The position numbers and the translations under genes are program-made. Below the pieces are notes generated by a model. The model was not told the origin of the DNA and searched no databases. It was given only the letters and a program-made list of their open reading frames with translations. A stretch of 64,000 nt of DNA, from contig CM060922.1 of assembly GCA_030737875.1 (NCBI GenBank), positions 300,505,456 to 300,569,455 of the forward strand, given 5' to 3'. This document shows, piece by piece, positions 21,851 through 33,280 of this stretch. Each line of letters begins with the position of its first letter. Position 1 is the first letter of the stretch. The stretch comes from Allium sativum (Eukaryota > Streptophyta > Magnoliopsida > Asparagales > Amaryllidaceae).

Positions 21851-22203
21851 AGGCCTGATCAGACCTTTCCACAAAAGCTTTTAGTTTAATTACTCAATTC
21901 TTCTTTCTCTTTCAATGTCAATCTTCGAATAGCATGCACAACTGGCCTTGCATTCGGAACTAAGTCAATCCTGAAGTCAACTTCTCTTCGTGGAGGTAAG
22001 CTATCAACTTCTTCAAACACATCCGCATAATTTTTAACAACAAGAATATTCTCAATAAAAGTAGGAGTAACTTCTAGAGAAGATCAAAATTCTTTTCTAT
22101 CTTTTTCTGAGCTATGGCATGGTATAGAAATAATATTCCCTAATTTGGTTTTAGCCTTAACAATTCTTTCGGCGCATAACACTTCAGCCTCATACTTCGT
22201 TGA
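21851..22203 (-). pseudogene. Element A protease-RT linker, broken
   Basis: Translating the minus strand gives recognisable linker fragments (FEEVDSLPPRREVDFRIDL, then KEKEEL) typical of the segment before the RT fingers in Ty3/gypsy pol, interrupted by stops and frame shifts. It follows a stop at 22204 closing the protease stretch. Confidence 0.6.
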
Positions 22204-22560
22204 CTAATCCAGCCCAAGAATAACATTGTACTCAGAAAAATTCATGACCATTAGATCAAAAGATAACAGGTAGCAAGAATAAGAGATTGACACTCTACAG
22301 TATAAACCGAGGACAAGAGAACCTCCTATTGGATTATGGACGCTAATTGATTCTTTAAGATCTCTCGGTTTTAATTTTAACTTTTTAACTGTGTTACTAG
22401 AAATGAAACTTCGTGATGCACCAGTGTCAAATAATACTGTAACAGAAATATTCTTAATAGTAAGGGTACCTTCCAAAACATCTGGTTTACCTGCTCCTTC
22501 AGAAGAAGCTAGTGCACTTGCTCCATCATACACGTTGGCCACCTCGGACTTCTTTAGCAA
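22204..22560 (-). pseudogene. Element A aspartic protease segment
   Basis: A 118-codon open stretch in the same frame as gag, so gag and protease were one polyprotein. The active-site motif LFDTGAS is at residues 43-49, followed by RSFIS; NVILGLD closes the domain and is directly followed by a stop at 22204. The retropepsin would cleave the polyprotein. The start Met here is just the first Met after an upstream region without one; it is not a real start. Confidence 0.85.
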
Positions 22561-23502
22561 TGGACAATACTTGATAAGAAGCTCTGGCTTGTGATAATTA
22601 AAGCAATCCTTAGTACCACGAGGATTCTGGCGAGGATTCTGACTGGGCCCGGATTCGGTCCTCCTTGGCCTCTTTGGTGCTTTGCATTCATAATTATAGT
22701 GTCCGAGTTTCTGGCAGTTTAAGCATTTGACCTCGGCCCTTTTACTCTCTTGAGGCTTGGCGGCTGCAGTGTTGCTGGCCTCTAGTTTCTTATCAGCATA
22801 TTTCCTCTTATTATTAGCTTGATTTCTTTCACGATCCTGCTAAGAATTTCTGTTGCCAATCTCCTTGTATCTGCAATCCATCTCAATAACTTTGGCAAAC
22901 GGGAGCTCAATATGTGCCGTCACCCTGTTGTGATACTTCCTCGAAAGACCATTAATGAACCTCATGTTTTTCTAGAGTGGGTCCTAAATCAATTCAGGTG
23001 CATATCGGGAGGGCTCTTCGAATTTCCTCACATATTCAGTAATAGTCCGATCCTCTTATTGGATATTAGCAAATTCATCATGAAGGCGCTCAACTTCTTG
23101 CCGAGGAATAAACTTCTTATTAAAGAGCTCTTTGAACTTCGCCCAAGACATGTCAGCATCAATGTCTCCAATCGTAGCCATCTCCCACCAAATTAAAGCC
23201 CCATCCTTTAGCAGCCATGACGTCATAAATCGCTTTCGATGGTCTTCTAGTTCCAAGCCCGCAAAAATCTTCTTGCATGTCTTTAGCCAAGTCTGTGCTT
23301 CAGTCACTGTCTCACGGCTAGTGAATGGCACACCTCCCAAATTCTTGAACTTCTTTGCCACTTTATCTAGATCAAAAGGTTGCGAGGGTGGTGGTGGTAC
23401 TACAGCCTCTGGATTAGGCTGGTCCTAAGCAGCAGGGATTTCACCCTTTCCCGGGCCTCTTCCTGCTCCACCTCTACCTCTAGCTCTATCCCTCATACTC
23501 AT
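22561..23502 (-). pseudogene. Element A gag with zinc knuckle, several in-frame stops
   Basis: I place the start at 23502 (ATG, MSMRDRARGRGG). The best preserved part (23056-23361) has the retrotransposon gag core (EAQTWLKTCKKIF, MTSWLLKDGALIWWE, FNKKFIP). A CCHC zinc knuckle CLNCQKLGHYNYEC follows at 22725-22684. Five in-frame stops are visible, for example TAG at 23427-23425 and TAA just after 23056, but frame is kept across the gene into protease. Gag would form the particle that packages element RNA. Confidence 0.85.
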
Positions 23503-23755
23503 CACAGTCAGTTCTGTACCATCAAGGAAAGAGTCAGACCAACAGAAATTATAATTTTTAAGGAATGGTAAAAGTAGAAGGACATATAGGAAAAATGATG
23601 ATGTAATGACTGATTATGATGTGCTATTCTGTTGTGCTCATTCTTGGGCATTCCTAATCCTATCTCTAATGAGCTACTCGCCTAAGAATACTACTGATTT
23701 TATTCTGATGAATTGTTTTAAATATGTTATACTCCGGAGCTAAGATTAACCATTA
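23503..23755 (-). other. Element A 5' leader between primer site and gag
   Basis: About 250 bp of untranslated leader. Its part near 23635-23755 resembles by eye the segment before the primer site of E2 (60240-60356), including CCTATCTCTAA and TCTGATGAATT, which supports kinship of the two elements. Confidence 0.6.
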
Positions 23756-23767
23756 GCTCTGATACCA
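23756..23767 (-). promoter_or_regulatory. Primer-binding site, initiator Met tRNA type (element A)
   Basis: On the minus strand this reads TGGTATCAGAGC, complementary to the 3' end of plant initiator Met tRNA, two bases from the 5' LTR edge at 23770. It primes minus-strand cDNA synthesis. Confidence 0.95.
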
Positions 23768-23769
23768 AC

Positions 23770-25636
23770 TGTGATAACTCCAAACTCCGATAGTATGAAA
23801 GCAAGGATAATCATTGGAATATAACACATTTAACACAATCGCATATTACAGATAAATAGCACAACATATTTAATCATAGGATAATATCATCATAGCAGCG
23901 GAAAAAAAATGTCATCAACATCAGAGTTGCACAGATATAGGATACAACTTAGCACATAAAAGGTCTCAGCAAATAGAAAATAAGTCTAGAACATCATTAA
24001 GTACAACATAGATAAAATGATGTCTAAATGTCCAAAATAGAAATGAAAGATAAAGATAGTCTTCTTCTTCTGCCACACGTGCGTACCATGATGCGGTGCA
24101 TATCCAACATAAGCATGTTACCTGTTACTTGGTTGCCCGTGTAAAAATAAAGGAACTCGATTTTCCAAGTGAAAACAAACTATGAGTCAGTCATGGGACT
24201 GGTATGAGAAATCTTACTTAACTTATCTAACAATAAGGCTAATCACAGGACCACGCTGCTAACACGGAACAGGTTTACTCCATTGGATTGCCAGTGCAAA
24301 AAATAAGTAAATCTTTTAAAACAACGCAATGCTTTTTAGAAAAATGAAATCATTATAAGACTCAAGTCCCATCACACAATGCAATGCAAAACGGAGGATA
24401 GAGTTTTACCTTATAATGATCAAACATGCTTGATACATATAAAACAATAATCATTGATATTAATGTTAGTGTCTAGTCAGTTTAAAACACTTTCAAAATA
24501 AATGTATCAAACCTAGACGACATAGCACCCAATCCTACTATGTCGCCATATACAGGTTTACAATCAAATCTGTAATGTCATATTGGAAATTGGGTTTCCA
24601 TCATGAGTCGAGGCTTGGAATCATCCTTAGTGGTTTCGAGACACTCTAACAAATGCCTCAGAACTCGGAGGCTGGCGAGCCCTGGTTAGTAGCAGGGTTG
24701 GTCCACAAATACTTTAGTGGATTGGTTATGCCTGAACAATACGTTTCCTGGTCCTATTGGACCTATCACTTGGCCAGTAGTGACCAATATCCGAGGGCCC
24801 TCAAATTCCATCATCCACATAAGTAAAATGTCTGGACTCCATACCATGACACCACTTCTAGCGAGAAAGAAACACATGCACTCCCTGCTGTCCTCATTCC
24901 GTTTTTGACTCATACCGAGGTGTGAGGTTCGCAAAGTAACGCTATACAGAAAGTTGTGCTTTGATCATCAACCACAAGGCTTTTGCTTTTCAGTAAAATC
25001 CTTGATCATTTGCATCTTGGCATGCCACATTGACAATCCACGCCATGCGAATGATGTCTATCAACACATAACCTCTAAGCTCGTACGTCTCAGAGAAGGG
25101 TGTTAAGCAAGAGAATAAATTCTCCACCACCAAACAGATATATATTAAATAGAAATCAATTCACACAGAACGAAATTCAATGTCAGACACACAACCATTT
25201 ACAAGTCCGTTCTGGGTCTGAACGAAATCGGAGACACCTTATTCCTTGTCCTATATGTCTAATACAGAAGAGAGGTTCTCGCATATCCGGACAGTCAAAA
25301 AGTACGTCCGGACAACTACCACTGTAACTCTTTCAAGGTAGCAACTCCAATCAAAGGCATCAGTAGTTGACTATTCGATGTGAAGATTGCTGATCTTCAA
25401 CCACTGTCTTCAATGTCTTCGATCTTAAATCATCGTATAATTATTTGAAATGAGATCGAACTCTATCTTTTCAAATAATTCTTGAATATATATAATTCAA
25501 ATCATTTTATATCGTTAATATTATTTTATAATGATTTATCGCTATTTTTATTTGTATAAAAATAGCCCATTTAATAGAAATGACTTTTCGGGTCGTTACG
25601 TGGCCCTGGCGCTGTTTTTATCCAAAGTTGAATTAC
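23770..25636 (-). mobile_element. Element A 5' LTR, first part
   Basis: It begins TGTGATAACTCC beside the primer site and matches 7553-7661 plus 13836-15427 of the 3' LTR. At 25636 it breaks off after GAATTACACA where foreign LTR fragment F begins. The stretch equivalent to about 15428-16200 of the other LTR is absent, so this was not a clean insertion. Confidence 0.85.
24349..24420 (-). other. Conserved LTR long stem, element A 5' LTR
   Basis: A perfect 11-bp stem ATCATTATAAG (24349-24359) with CTTATAATGAT (24410-24420), plus ACTC (24360-24363) with GAGT (24401-24404). It is identical in pairing to copy C. Confidence 0.6.
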
Positions 25637-26741
25637 ACAGGTCCCATCACACAATGCAACACAAACCGGAGGATAGAGTTTTACCTTATAATGGCCAAAA
25701 TATCCTTGATACGTATAAAACAAAAGCATTTGATATTATTACTAGTGTTTATATGTTTCAAAAACAATTTCAATCATAAGTATCAATCATAGACAGCATA
25801 GTACCCCATACTACTATGTCGCCATACTAGTTCTACAATCAAAACCGCACGATGTCGTATTTGGAAATTGGATTTCCGTCATGAACCAAGGCAAGGGATC
25901 GTCCTTACCGCTTCAAGACGCTCTAGCCCGTGTCTTAGGACCCAGACTCAGGTGGGCCCTTGGATCGTCAAGGCCGGTCCATACAGAGTGGATTAAAATG
26001 CCTGAACACTGCGTTTCCCCGCCCTGTGGGTGTACTGGCCGGTATATCCACCAAACCATCCATCGGCTCCACAGAGACCGAAATAACCGAGGCGCATCGC
26101 TATCCATCATCCACATAAGTAAAACGTCCGGGCGTGTAAAACACAGACACCACTCCTAGCCAGAAGGAAACGCATGTCCTCCCTGATGTCCTCTCCCGTT
26201 TCTAGTTCATACCAGGGTGTGGCCTGTGAATCAATGCTATATACAAAGCTAGTTATATTAAAGCCATGCTTTGATCATCAACCACAAGGCTCTGCTTTTC
26301 AACAAAAGCCTTGATCACTGCATCTCAGCATGCCACGTTGTCAAGCTACAACGTCAAACACACATCCTTTTACAAGACCATTCTGGGTCTGAACGAAACC
26401 AGAGGCACCTTTTTCCTCGTCCCATATGTAAAATACAGGAGAGAGGCCCTCGCATATTCGAACAATCAACAAGCACGTCCGGACAACCACTGTAACCCCT
26501 TCAGGGCGGCAACTCCGATCAAAGGCATCAGTAGCCATCCATTCGATGTGAAGAACATCGGTCTTGCACCATCTTCATATCTTCGACTTCTAATCGTCGA
26601 CCAATTATTTGAAATACGATTTAACTCGGCCTTTTCAAATAATTCACGTTTGGATTTGAACGTACTTTTTAATTTGTCGGGGCCACATACTGGTTCTAAA
26701 AATTCCAGAAAAATTATATCCAGCTCTGTTGGGATGATACG
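25637..26741 (-). mobile_element. LTR fragment F, left part
   Basis: A diverged LTR of the same broad family in minus orientation, entering mid-LTR at a GTCCCATCACACAATG block. It has lost the distal LTR end, about 140 bp near 26345, and about 3.4 kb near 26650, where it jumps from the TCAAATAATTCA block to the block preceding GGGGCCACATACTG. Bases 26737-26741 (ATACG) are the target duplication of the element inserted next. Confidence 0.65.
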
Positions 26742-27676
26742 TGATTGACATAGAAATGTGTTTATTTTATGCTCTTATATCTTATCTTTTGTATATAAAT
26801 AAATATTACTTGGGTATTGTTTTGCTATTTTTACAGATATTCCAACCCAGCCCGCATGCAACAAGAAATGTAGAGAAATAGAGATGAAATTGCTGTGTAT
26901 TTGCAGTTTGAAGAATTGTAGATGAAGATATCACATCTAGTTGCTGTTGGACAAGAAAAGGAGTGATAAAAAGGCTTTGCACATCACAAATCAATAAAGA
27001 AATATCAAGGAAGCAAGAGGAAAAGAGAAAAGGCCCAAATTTGCTTTATTTATCTAAGGCCCATTTATGTTCTCATTGTAAAATAATTGGTGATGTAATG
27101 ACCAGGCCCATTTACCATTAGGGTTAGGGTTAGGGTTTGGCTATCTACCCTATATATACCCTTGTAATGACATTGTAGCCACCATCCTATTTTATATTCC
27201 ATCACTCCATTAATAAAAGTTCTTTTTCTTTTATTTTCTAGCATTTTTCTATTTTCTTAGCGATTAGTGTTGTCTACACGATTAGATTCGGTAGAACACC
27301 AATTGTATTTTACACTTTTTGTTAGTGATTAGTCGTTTGATTAGTTTCAACGACAATCCTAATTTACTTTTTGTTGTTCTTCTTTTCCTGCAATTTTACT
27401 TTCTGCATTTTATTTCTGTTTTGCATTTTAATTCCCAATTGATAATTGTGATTTGACCGTCGGTTCAATTAGATTTGTTCTGAGTTGGATCACAGTTTCA
27501 ATTTTTATTATTTTCAAAAACCAACCTCGAAAATCGTCTAACTCGCCCAAGAGATTAGATAAATAATTTGATTTAATTCACCTCCCTGTGTTCGACCTGT
27601 ATGCTACACACCTGTATGCTTGCAGTAATTTAATTTAAATGTCGCGCTTTTCTAATTCATAGACTAACGTCGATCA
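26742..27676 (+). repeat. 5' LTR of the young element
   Basis: TGATTGAC...GTCGATCA termini. A telomere-like AGGGTTAGGGTTAGGGTTT (27120-27138) lies just upstream of the TATA box TATATATA (27151-27158). AATAAA at 27212-27217 could serve as poly(A) signal. Confidence 0.95.
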
Positions 27677-27682
27677 AGTTTT

Positions 27683-27699
27683 TGGCGCCGTTGCCGGGG
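27683..27699 (+). promoter_or_regulatory. Primer-binding site, tRNA-Asp type
   Basis: TGGCGCCGTTGCCGGGG, six bases after the LTR, matches the complement of the 3' end of plant Asp tRNA as used by Athila-type elements. Confidence 0.85.
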
Positions 27700-30089
27700 A
27701 GGTAACAATTAAATTTTATTATTTATTTAATTTTTTATTCGTGTTAGTTTTGTTCATATTTTTCCTTTTTTTTTGCTTGTTATATAGAAAAATTCTCAAT
27801 TAGATGATTCGGTATTTGATTGTTGATACTTTAATCATCTAAACAAGAGAGAAAAAAAAAAGCTTTCCATTTTTCTTTTATTTCTTTCCTGTTCTTTCTC
27901 CTTTCTTTAATTCTTCCCCCTCTTCCTAATTCATTCCTTCTTTCAACAGTTCAAAAAATAAAATAAAAAAAATAAACAAACTTGCCATTTTTTGTTCTGA
28001 CTTCTTTCCATCTCACGAGTTCCTTTCAATCTATTTCCATTGGTCTTCCATTTTACATGCTTTCTTTCCAATAATAATTTAAAAAAAAACCACAAATTTC
28101 CATAAATCCCTTTCCTTATTTCACCACTAAACCCCAAATCTATCTCCGCACGCCACTGTCATTAAACCAATCCCACCTACCCAAACGTTCAAACCATCTA
28201 TGATCAACAACCATCTCTCACTGTCTACAATCCAAATACCTTGATATCCATCACTGCAATACAGTTCAGCCACTCCCATATCGTTACAGCAGTTCACATC
28301 CATACACCATCTTCAACTCTTCCCCTTTGCCAAACCTTCAAACGCACGATCATCCACACCCAATAACTCCATCACACAGTCCCGTATCACCAATACACAA
28401 ACGAATCAAAGCCGCCGCAGTCTGCTTACAACCCACTGCGAGACATCAGATTCCGCTCCATCGCCATCCCACACCTGCACGCAATCAAGTTTCTCACGCA
28501 TCACATACCATACTTCCCCAACATCAGCAATCCTGACCAGTACGCAGTACGCATCAGCAACTCATACCCAATTCCCGAACTCTCGCAATCCCCTGATCAA
28601 CCAATTCGCGGAAACCACAAACCAACCATCATCCCAAATTCTGCACAACTCCACAGCAAACTCTTGCCACAACGCCATCTACCAATTCATCTAATCGGAA
28701 ACACCAACCTGGTCAGTTCATACAGACCACACCTTGAGAACCGATACACCATAACACAACCGCAGATCCTCTTCACCAATTCGCACCTCCTCACCAAACA
28801 TTTTTCGTCCATAGACCCCATCAGCCAAAACATACTCAAAAAGCCTCCCCATAGTTTCCGAACACCCTCACAAAACTCAAAAACCCATCAGTAATCACCT
28901 TCATGCCCTACCGAAATCACAGAAACCCGGACCCCAAATCGCATTAAAACTTCACCGAACTTGAAATCGCAGTTCGATTTGTTTTCAGAGAAGATTAAAA
29001 AGTGGCGAAATTTTTGAGTCGTTTGTTTCAATTCTTTTGATTCTATGAAAGAATTATTTTTGCTTGATAAATAGGGGTCATACTGTGTTGCCGTGCCTTG
29101 CAAACAAAAAGGAGAACAAAAGCATGTGTTTTAGAATTGGGAACCTGGGTAGCACTTAATTGGCTTGGCAGATTGATTTGTTTCCATTTTATTTGTGTGG
29201 TTTTCGGTTTTGAAAAAAAAAACAAATAAAATAAAATAAAGATAAAGGACGGATAAGATGTGCGCATGTGGCTCGACCCTGGTTTATATTTGACTGCGGG
29301 AACTTTTACTTTGTGCGTGGGTAATTTTATTCTTCTTGTCTCTTCTAGTTAGCTTGTCATTCTTGTTGAGATAGTCTAGTTTATTCTATTTTGTTCCCAC
29401 TTCAAAATTTCTAAAAAAAAAAAAAAGGGAGAGAGAAACCAAATTTGAAGCAGATCAAATTGGGAGCATAGTCAAGCAAAGCAATGAACAAAGAAATTCA
29501 ATGGTTAATCGATTAGCAGCAGCGGAATTTTAATCGCTAACCACTACTCAAACTGCACTGGACGGACCGCCATACCCCACTGTAATATTTTCTAAAACTC
29601 TACAGGTGCTCTGCTGCAAAAAGAAAAAAAATATAGACAATTGTTGTAAAAAAATTCTGCAGGGGCAGCGGCTTGAATGTAAATTTTAATTCTGCAATTT
29701 ATATTTCTGTGTCTGTTCTGTGACTGATATTTCTGAATTTGTGGTGAGGAACGGTTTTCCATAACTAATCACTCACATCGATTTTCAATTTTAACACGTG
29801 ATTTTGATTTCAAAATAATATAACTGAAAAGTGGTGCTCTGTGAAGTTGACTGTCTCGTACAGTTGGATCGCGGATATATATTAGTTCAATTTATTGAAT
29901 TTTTAGCAAAAGAGGTTGCATACTACCCGTAAAACATTGGTCGTATCCCTTAGTTTTATACTATACGTGAACGGCCATAAGACCCTCTTCCCCCTTCCAA
30001 TTGAGTCAGTTAATTAATAGAGCAAAACTCATTATTTTATATTATTTTGAATTGAGAATAATTTCTGTCTTACCGTGATTTCATTTCAA
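27700..30089 (+). other. Long leader of the young element
   Basis: About 2.4 kb without a convincing gene. Pyrimidine-rich and A-rich tracts at 27740-28100 are followed by a strongly C- and A-rich, G-poor block (about 28148-28960), then AT-rich sequence. Two short frames in the C-rich block (28327-28536 and 28664-28894) are rich in Pro, His, Thr and Ser and look like composition effects. I see no gag signature. Confidence 0.6.
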
Positions 30090-32102
30090 ATGTCTAATTC
30101 AAAAAAATACTTGAGAGAAATGTGGGATAATAATCGGAGTAGACGTCCTCTTGAAGAATATGAGTATGAATTGCAACTCATGAAACAAGATTTTCCAAAA
30201 TTTCGTGAGCCCAATGTCAACAATTTTCAAAATTTTCCAACTGACCAACATTTTCAAAATCATAGATATAATCAAAATGATGATTTCAATTTAAATAATT
30301 TCGATTATGGGTCACATCCACATCAAAACGGTTTTGAATCGCAAAATAGCTTTGATCCACATCAATATGGGGTTGTAAACCAAAATTTTCAAAATTATAG
30401 CCCATATCAACACTTTGAAAATGACCAAAATTGCAATTTTCCTTCGAATTTCAACAATTTTGGTTACGAACATAATTTTTATAATCAAAACGATTTCCAA
30501 TATCATTGTCATTTTTCTGAAAATTCAAACAACCATCACTTTGAAAATAATATCGATTGTGAAATTGATGTGGACTATAATTTTGAGAATCAAGAAATCC
30601 AAAATGAGAGCTCTCAAATCAACGATTCTGAAGAATATCACCTTAACATTCTTAGTGAGAGGGCTGATGAACTTCTTTGTTTATTGACAACTTTGAAAGA
30701 ACAACAAGAGCAACAAAATCAAATTCAAACAAGCGATGAATCAGAAAATAATCCATTCTTTACGGATAGTGATAATTTTCAGATAACAACTTTCGAAATT
30801 GAGAATAACGATCTAAATGAAGTTGTTCAAAATTCAACGAATGATCTGGACTTCGATTCTTTTCAAGAAAAAAATTTAAGCTTAGATTTTGATCTTCCTC
30901 TTTCAGACTGTGAGAAACTTGAAATTCTAGAAATTGAACAAAACGAAAATGTGGAATTTTTCAACTCAAATTTGGAAAAGAACTTTAATGAACATGAATT
31001 CTTTGGTTTATGTGAGGATGAAAGCCTTAATTCTGACTCCAATCCCGACAATCGTTTGATTCTGACCCCAATCGAAAATCTTGACGCTCTTCCAATGGCA
31101 ACCGAGGCCAATTCGTCTGAACCTTCCAAATCCTCACCTTCTTTTAATGTTGGCAATCCCAACATCTCTTTTTCTGATGTCGGCAACCCCGACACTATCT
31201 CTTCTTTGACTGTTGGCAATCCCAACAAACCTTCTTCTATAACTTTACGTCTTCCACTTCCTGTGTCGACACCTTCTCCTCCGAAGGACCAAGATTCCGG
31301 AATAGGACAGATCGACAAGGTAGAAACCATTGTTGATGACACGCCACATTTACCATTTCAGGAAGTTTCTCATACTTCAATTTACGTGTCCACATTAGCT
31401 TTCAAAGAACTTTTCGAAGATAAACTAAAACTTTTAATTGACAAGGATGAAATAGAATCAAGCCACCAATCCAAGTTTGAAAATTTTGATTTTGAATATT
31501 CAAATGAACTTGAAATTGTCGGTGTCGATAATACGTTGCCAATCAAGAAAGGTGATCACATACTCTTGAACAACACTCAGATGTCAAATTTCACTGAATT
31601 TACATACGATCACAAATTTTTGAAAAATTACACTGACAAATTTGTTGAACACATGAATTATCTTTGGAATGCTGGTTTGGCTGAAAAACTTCATGTTAGG
31701 ACGACCCTAGATATTTATCTCCTGGACTATAAATCTAGGTTCAAAGATGAAATGGTTTTCAAAAACCTGCGCTTATTAGAAAACATGCCTAGACACAGTG
31801 GGAATGGGACCCGTAGGGCTAGAACCAAGTGTGGGGGGAACAGTTGGTGGAATTCTTTGCGTCGCATGCATCGCAAACACATATATCATTGTACATATGA
31901 TTTTCATTCGCATATAGTGGCTAAACTCCATTTCATTTTACAGATCATTTTGCATCTCATTCACCTGTGGGTACGATCTTTCAAATTTAGGAAACGTTCA
32001 CAGTGTGGACACTGTTTAGTTCAAGTGTGGGGGGGAGTCTGCATTTCACTCATTTTCGTTTTTTTTCTTTATTTTTCTTTCTTTTCATTTTTAGCCATTT
32101 AA
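30090..32102 (+). CDS. 670-aa Asn-rich protein of unknown function in a pol-less LTR element
   Basis: A single uninterrupted frame. I take ATG at 30090 (MSNSKKYLREMWDNNRSRR); an in-frame GTG at 30075 is unlikely to start translation in a plant. Residues about 1-180 are rich in Asn, Phe, Gln and His, often in patterns such as NFQN and FENN; about 180-330 is acidic; about 345-390 has three VGNP[ND] repeats in a Ser/Pro-rich linker; about 430-590 looks more globular (KNYTDKFVEHMNYLWNAGL, LDIYLLDYKSRFKDEMVFKN). The tail after about 600 includes two hydrophobic runs (AKLHFILQIILHLIHLW and SLIFVFFLYFSFFSFLAI) and may be read-through of 3' sequence. I recognise no RT, integrase, protease, zinc knuckle or standard gag domain. 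It could be a diverged gag, an env-like or an accessory protein. The open frame beside nearly identical LTRs suggests recent function, but youth alone could also explain it. Confidence 0.6.
   Translation: MSNSKKYLREMWDNNRSRRPLEEYEYELQLMKQDFPKFREPNVNNFQNFPTDQHFQNHRYNQNDDFNLNNFDYGSHPHQNGFESQNSFDPHQYGVVNQNFQNYSPYQHFENDQNCNFPSNFNNFGYEHNFYNQNDFQYHCHFSENSNNHHFENNIDCEIDVDYNFENQEIQNESSQINDSEEYHLNILSERADELLCLLTTLKEQQEQQNQIQTSDESENNPFFTDSDNFQITTFEIENNDLNEVVQNSTNDLDFDSFQEKNLSLDFDLPLSDCEKLEILEIEQNENVEFFNSNLEKNFNEHEFFGLCEDESLNSDSNPDNRLILTPIENLDALPMATEANSSEPSKSSPSFNVGNPNISFSDVGNPDTISSLTVGNPNKPSSITLRLPLPVSTPSPPKDQDSGIGQIDKVETIVDDTPHLPFQEVSHTSIYVSTLAFKELFEDKLKLLIDKDEIESSHQSKFENFDFEYSNELEIVGVDNTLPIKKGDHILLNNTQMSNFTEFTYDHKFLKNYTDKFVEHMNYLWNAGLAEKLHVRTTLDIYLLDYKSRFKDEMVFKNLRLLENMPRHSGNGTRRARTKCGGNSWWNSLRRMHRKHIYHCTYDFHSHIVAKLHFILQIILHLIHLWVRSFKFRKRSQCGHCLVQVWGGVCISLIFVFFLYFSFFSFLAI
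31827..32036 (+). repeat. Two internal polypurine-like motifs
   Basis: AAGTGTGGGGGG (31827-31838) and AAGTGTGGGGGGGA (32023-32036) repeat the sequence of the true polypurine tract at 33305. Both lie inside the C-terminal part of the long frame. Confidence 0.75.
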
Positions 32103-33280
32103 GTAGGACCATCATACATTTTATATCGTAGTAACATACCATAATTAATTTTTTTTTGAAACACGACTCATTTTCAATTGATACAGCAAAATAAGTTTAC
32201 AATTTTTAGCCAGTTGATAGTATTTTTCTCTCTCAACTTAGATCGAATAGGAAATATAAGGAAAAGTTTAATTTTGAGGGATAATAGTGTAACCGGTACA
32301 TAGGGAGATTCTTAGGTGATGGCCATGAAATCTTTTCTATATTGTAGACTTTGTTTAAATAAGTGGAGGACTTAAAATACTTATATTGGCTTTTCAAATC
32401 TTTAAAACTAAGTTGTGTCAAGTTGAATTCGCGTAACTCTCTTTTGTGCTTATATTTTCAATAATAATAATAATATTCCAAGGGTATCCAACATTGCTTG
32501 TATATCGAGCGTTGGTGTGCAAACCCGCCAAGCTATATCCGACACGTTGTTGACAAAGTCAAAGTTGGAATATCTTGGTCTCATTTTATGGGATTGGACA
32601 CCTAAGGATTACCGACACGTTGTTGACAAAGTCAAAGTCGGCCTGCACAATCCGCCAAGCTCTTTACCCACTCTCCGTTAGTCCGCGAGGCAGTGCATGG
32701 GTGGTAAACCTTGGTCTTTTTAGTTAGGTGTATGTACTTAATCATAAATTTTAAAATTTTATAGAATAAAGAATAAGCGATGATGCCCAAACACTTCTTG
32801 ACCTTATTGATTTGACTAGCCATACATGAGAAAATTAGAATACCACTTTGCAAACTGTGCCAAGCAAACTAAGAATTTATTTCATGGCTGCACTATGTTA
32901 TCAACCGAACTAACTGGCCAAACTGGAATTTAACATTTGAAAACTTGATTTATATTGAAAATTTGTGACAAGTCGAGGTATCTAAAATAAAATCAACTGA
33001 TTAGAAATTGTTAACTTAATTTGTTGTACCACCTTCCTGAAATAAGTCATGTTGTCATTTTTCGTTTTTATTTTTGCATATGTCCATTGCATTCATGTAG
33101 TTTCATTAGAATCATAGCATACTGCATTTGGATTTTGTGGGTAGTATCTGCTGAAAACCCTCACGAGACACCACTCGTCCTACTAGGGACACCTAGAGGT
33201 TTAACGGCTTGCTGCATACGCTCAATGCAATCGTGTTTCCTACGAAAGTGTGACCTATCTAGTTAGTTTTTCATTTTTGT
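32103..33280 (+). other. 3' untranslated region of the young element
   Basis: About 1.2 kb with no gene. A 30-bp near-perfect direct repeat beginning CCGACACGTTGTTGACAAAG occurs at 32539-32568 and 32612-32641. The rest is AT-rich unique sequence. Confidence 0.6.

Noticed and set aside
27118..27138. Interstitial telomere or chromosome end
   Set aside because: Only three variant units, present identically in both LTRs of one element, so it is part of the LTR promoter.
30075..30089. GTG at 30075 as start of the long frame
   Set aside because: Plant translation would normally start at the ATG at 30090, 15 bases downstream in the same frame.
30863..31342. 159-codon frame on the minus strand
   Set aside because: It is antisense to the 670-codon frame, and its GLPT repeats are the complement of the VGNP repeats.
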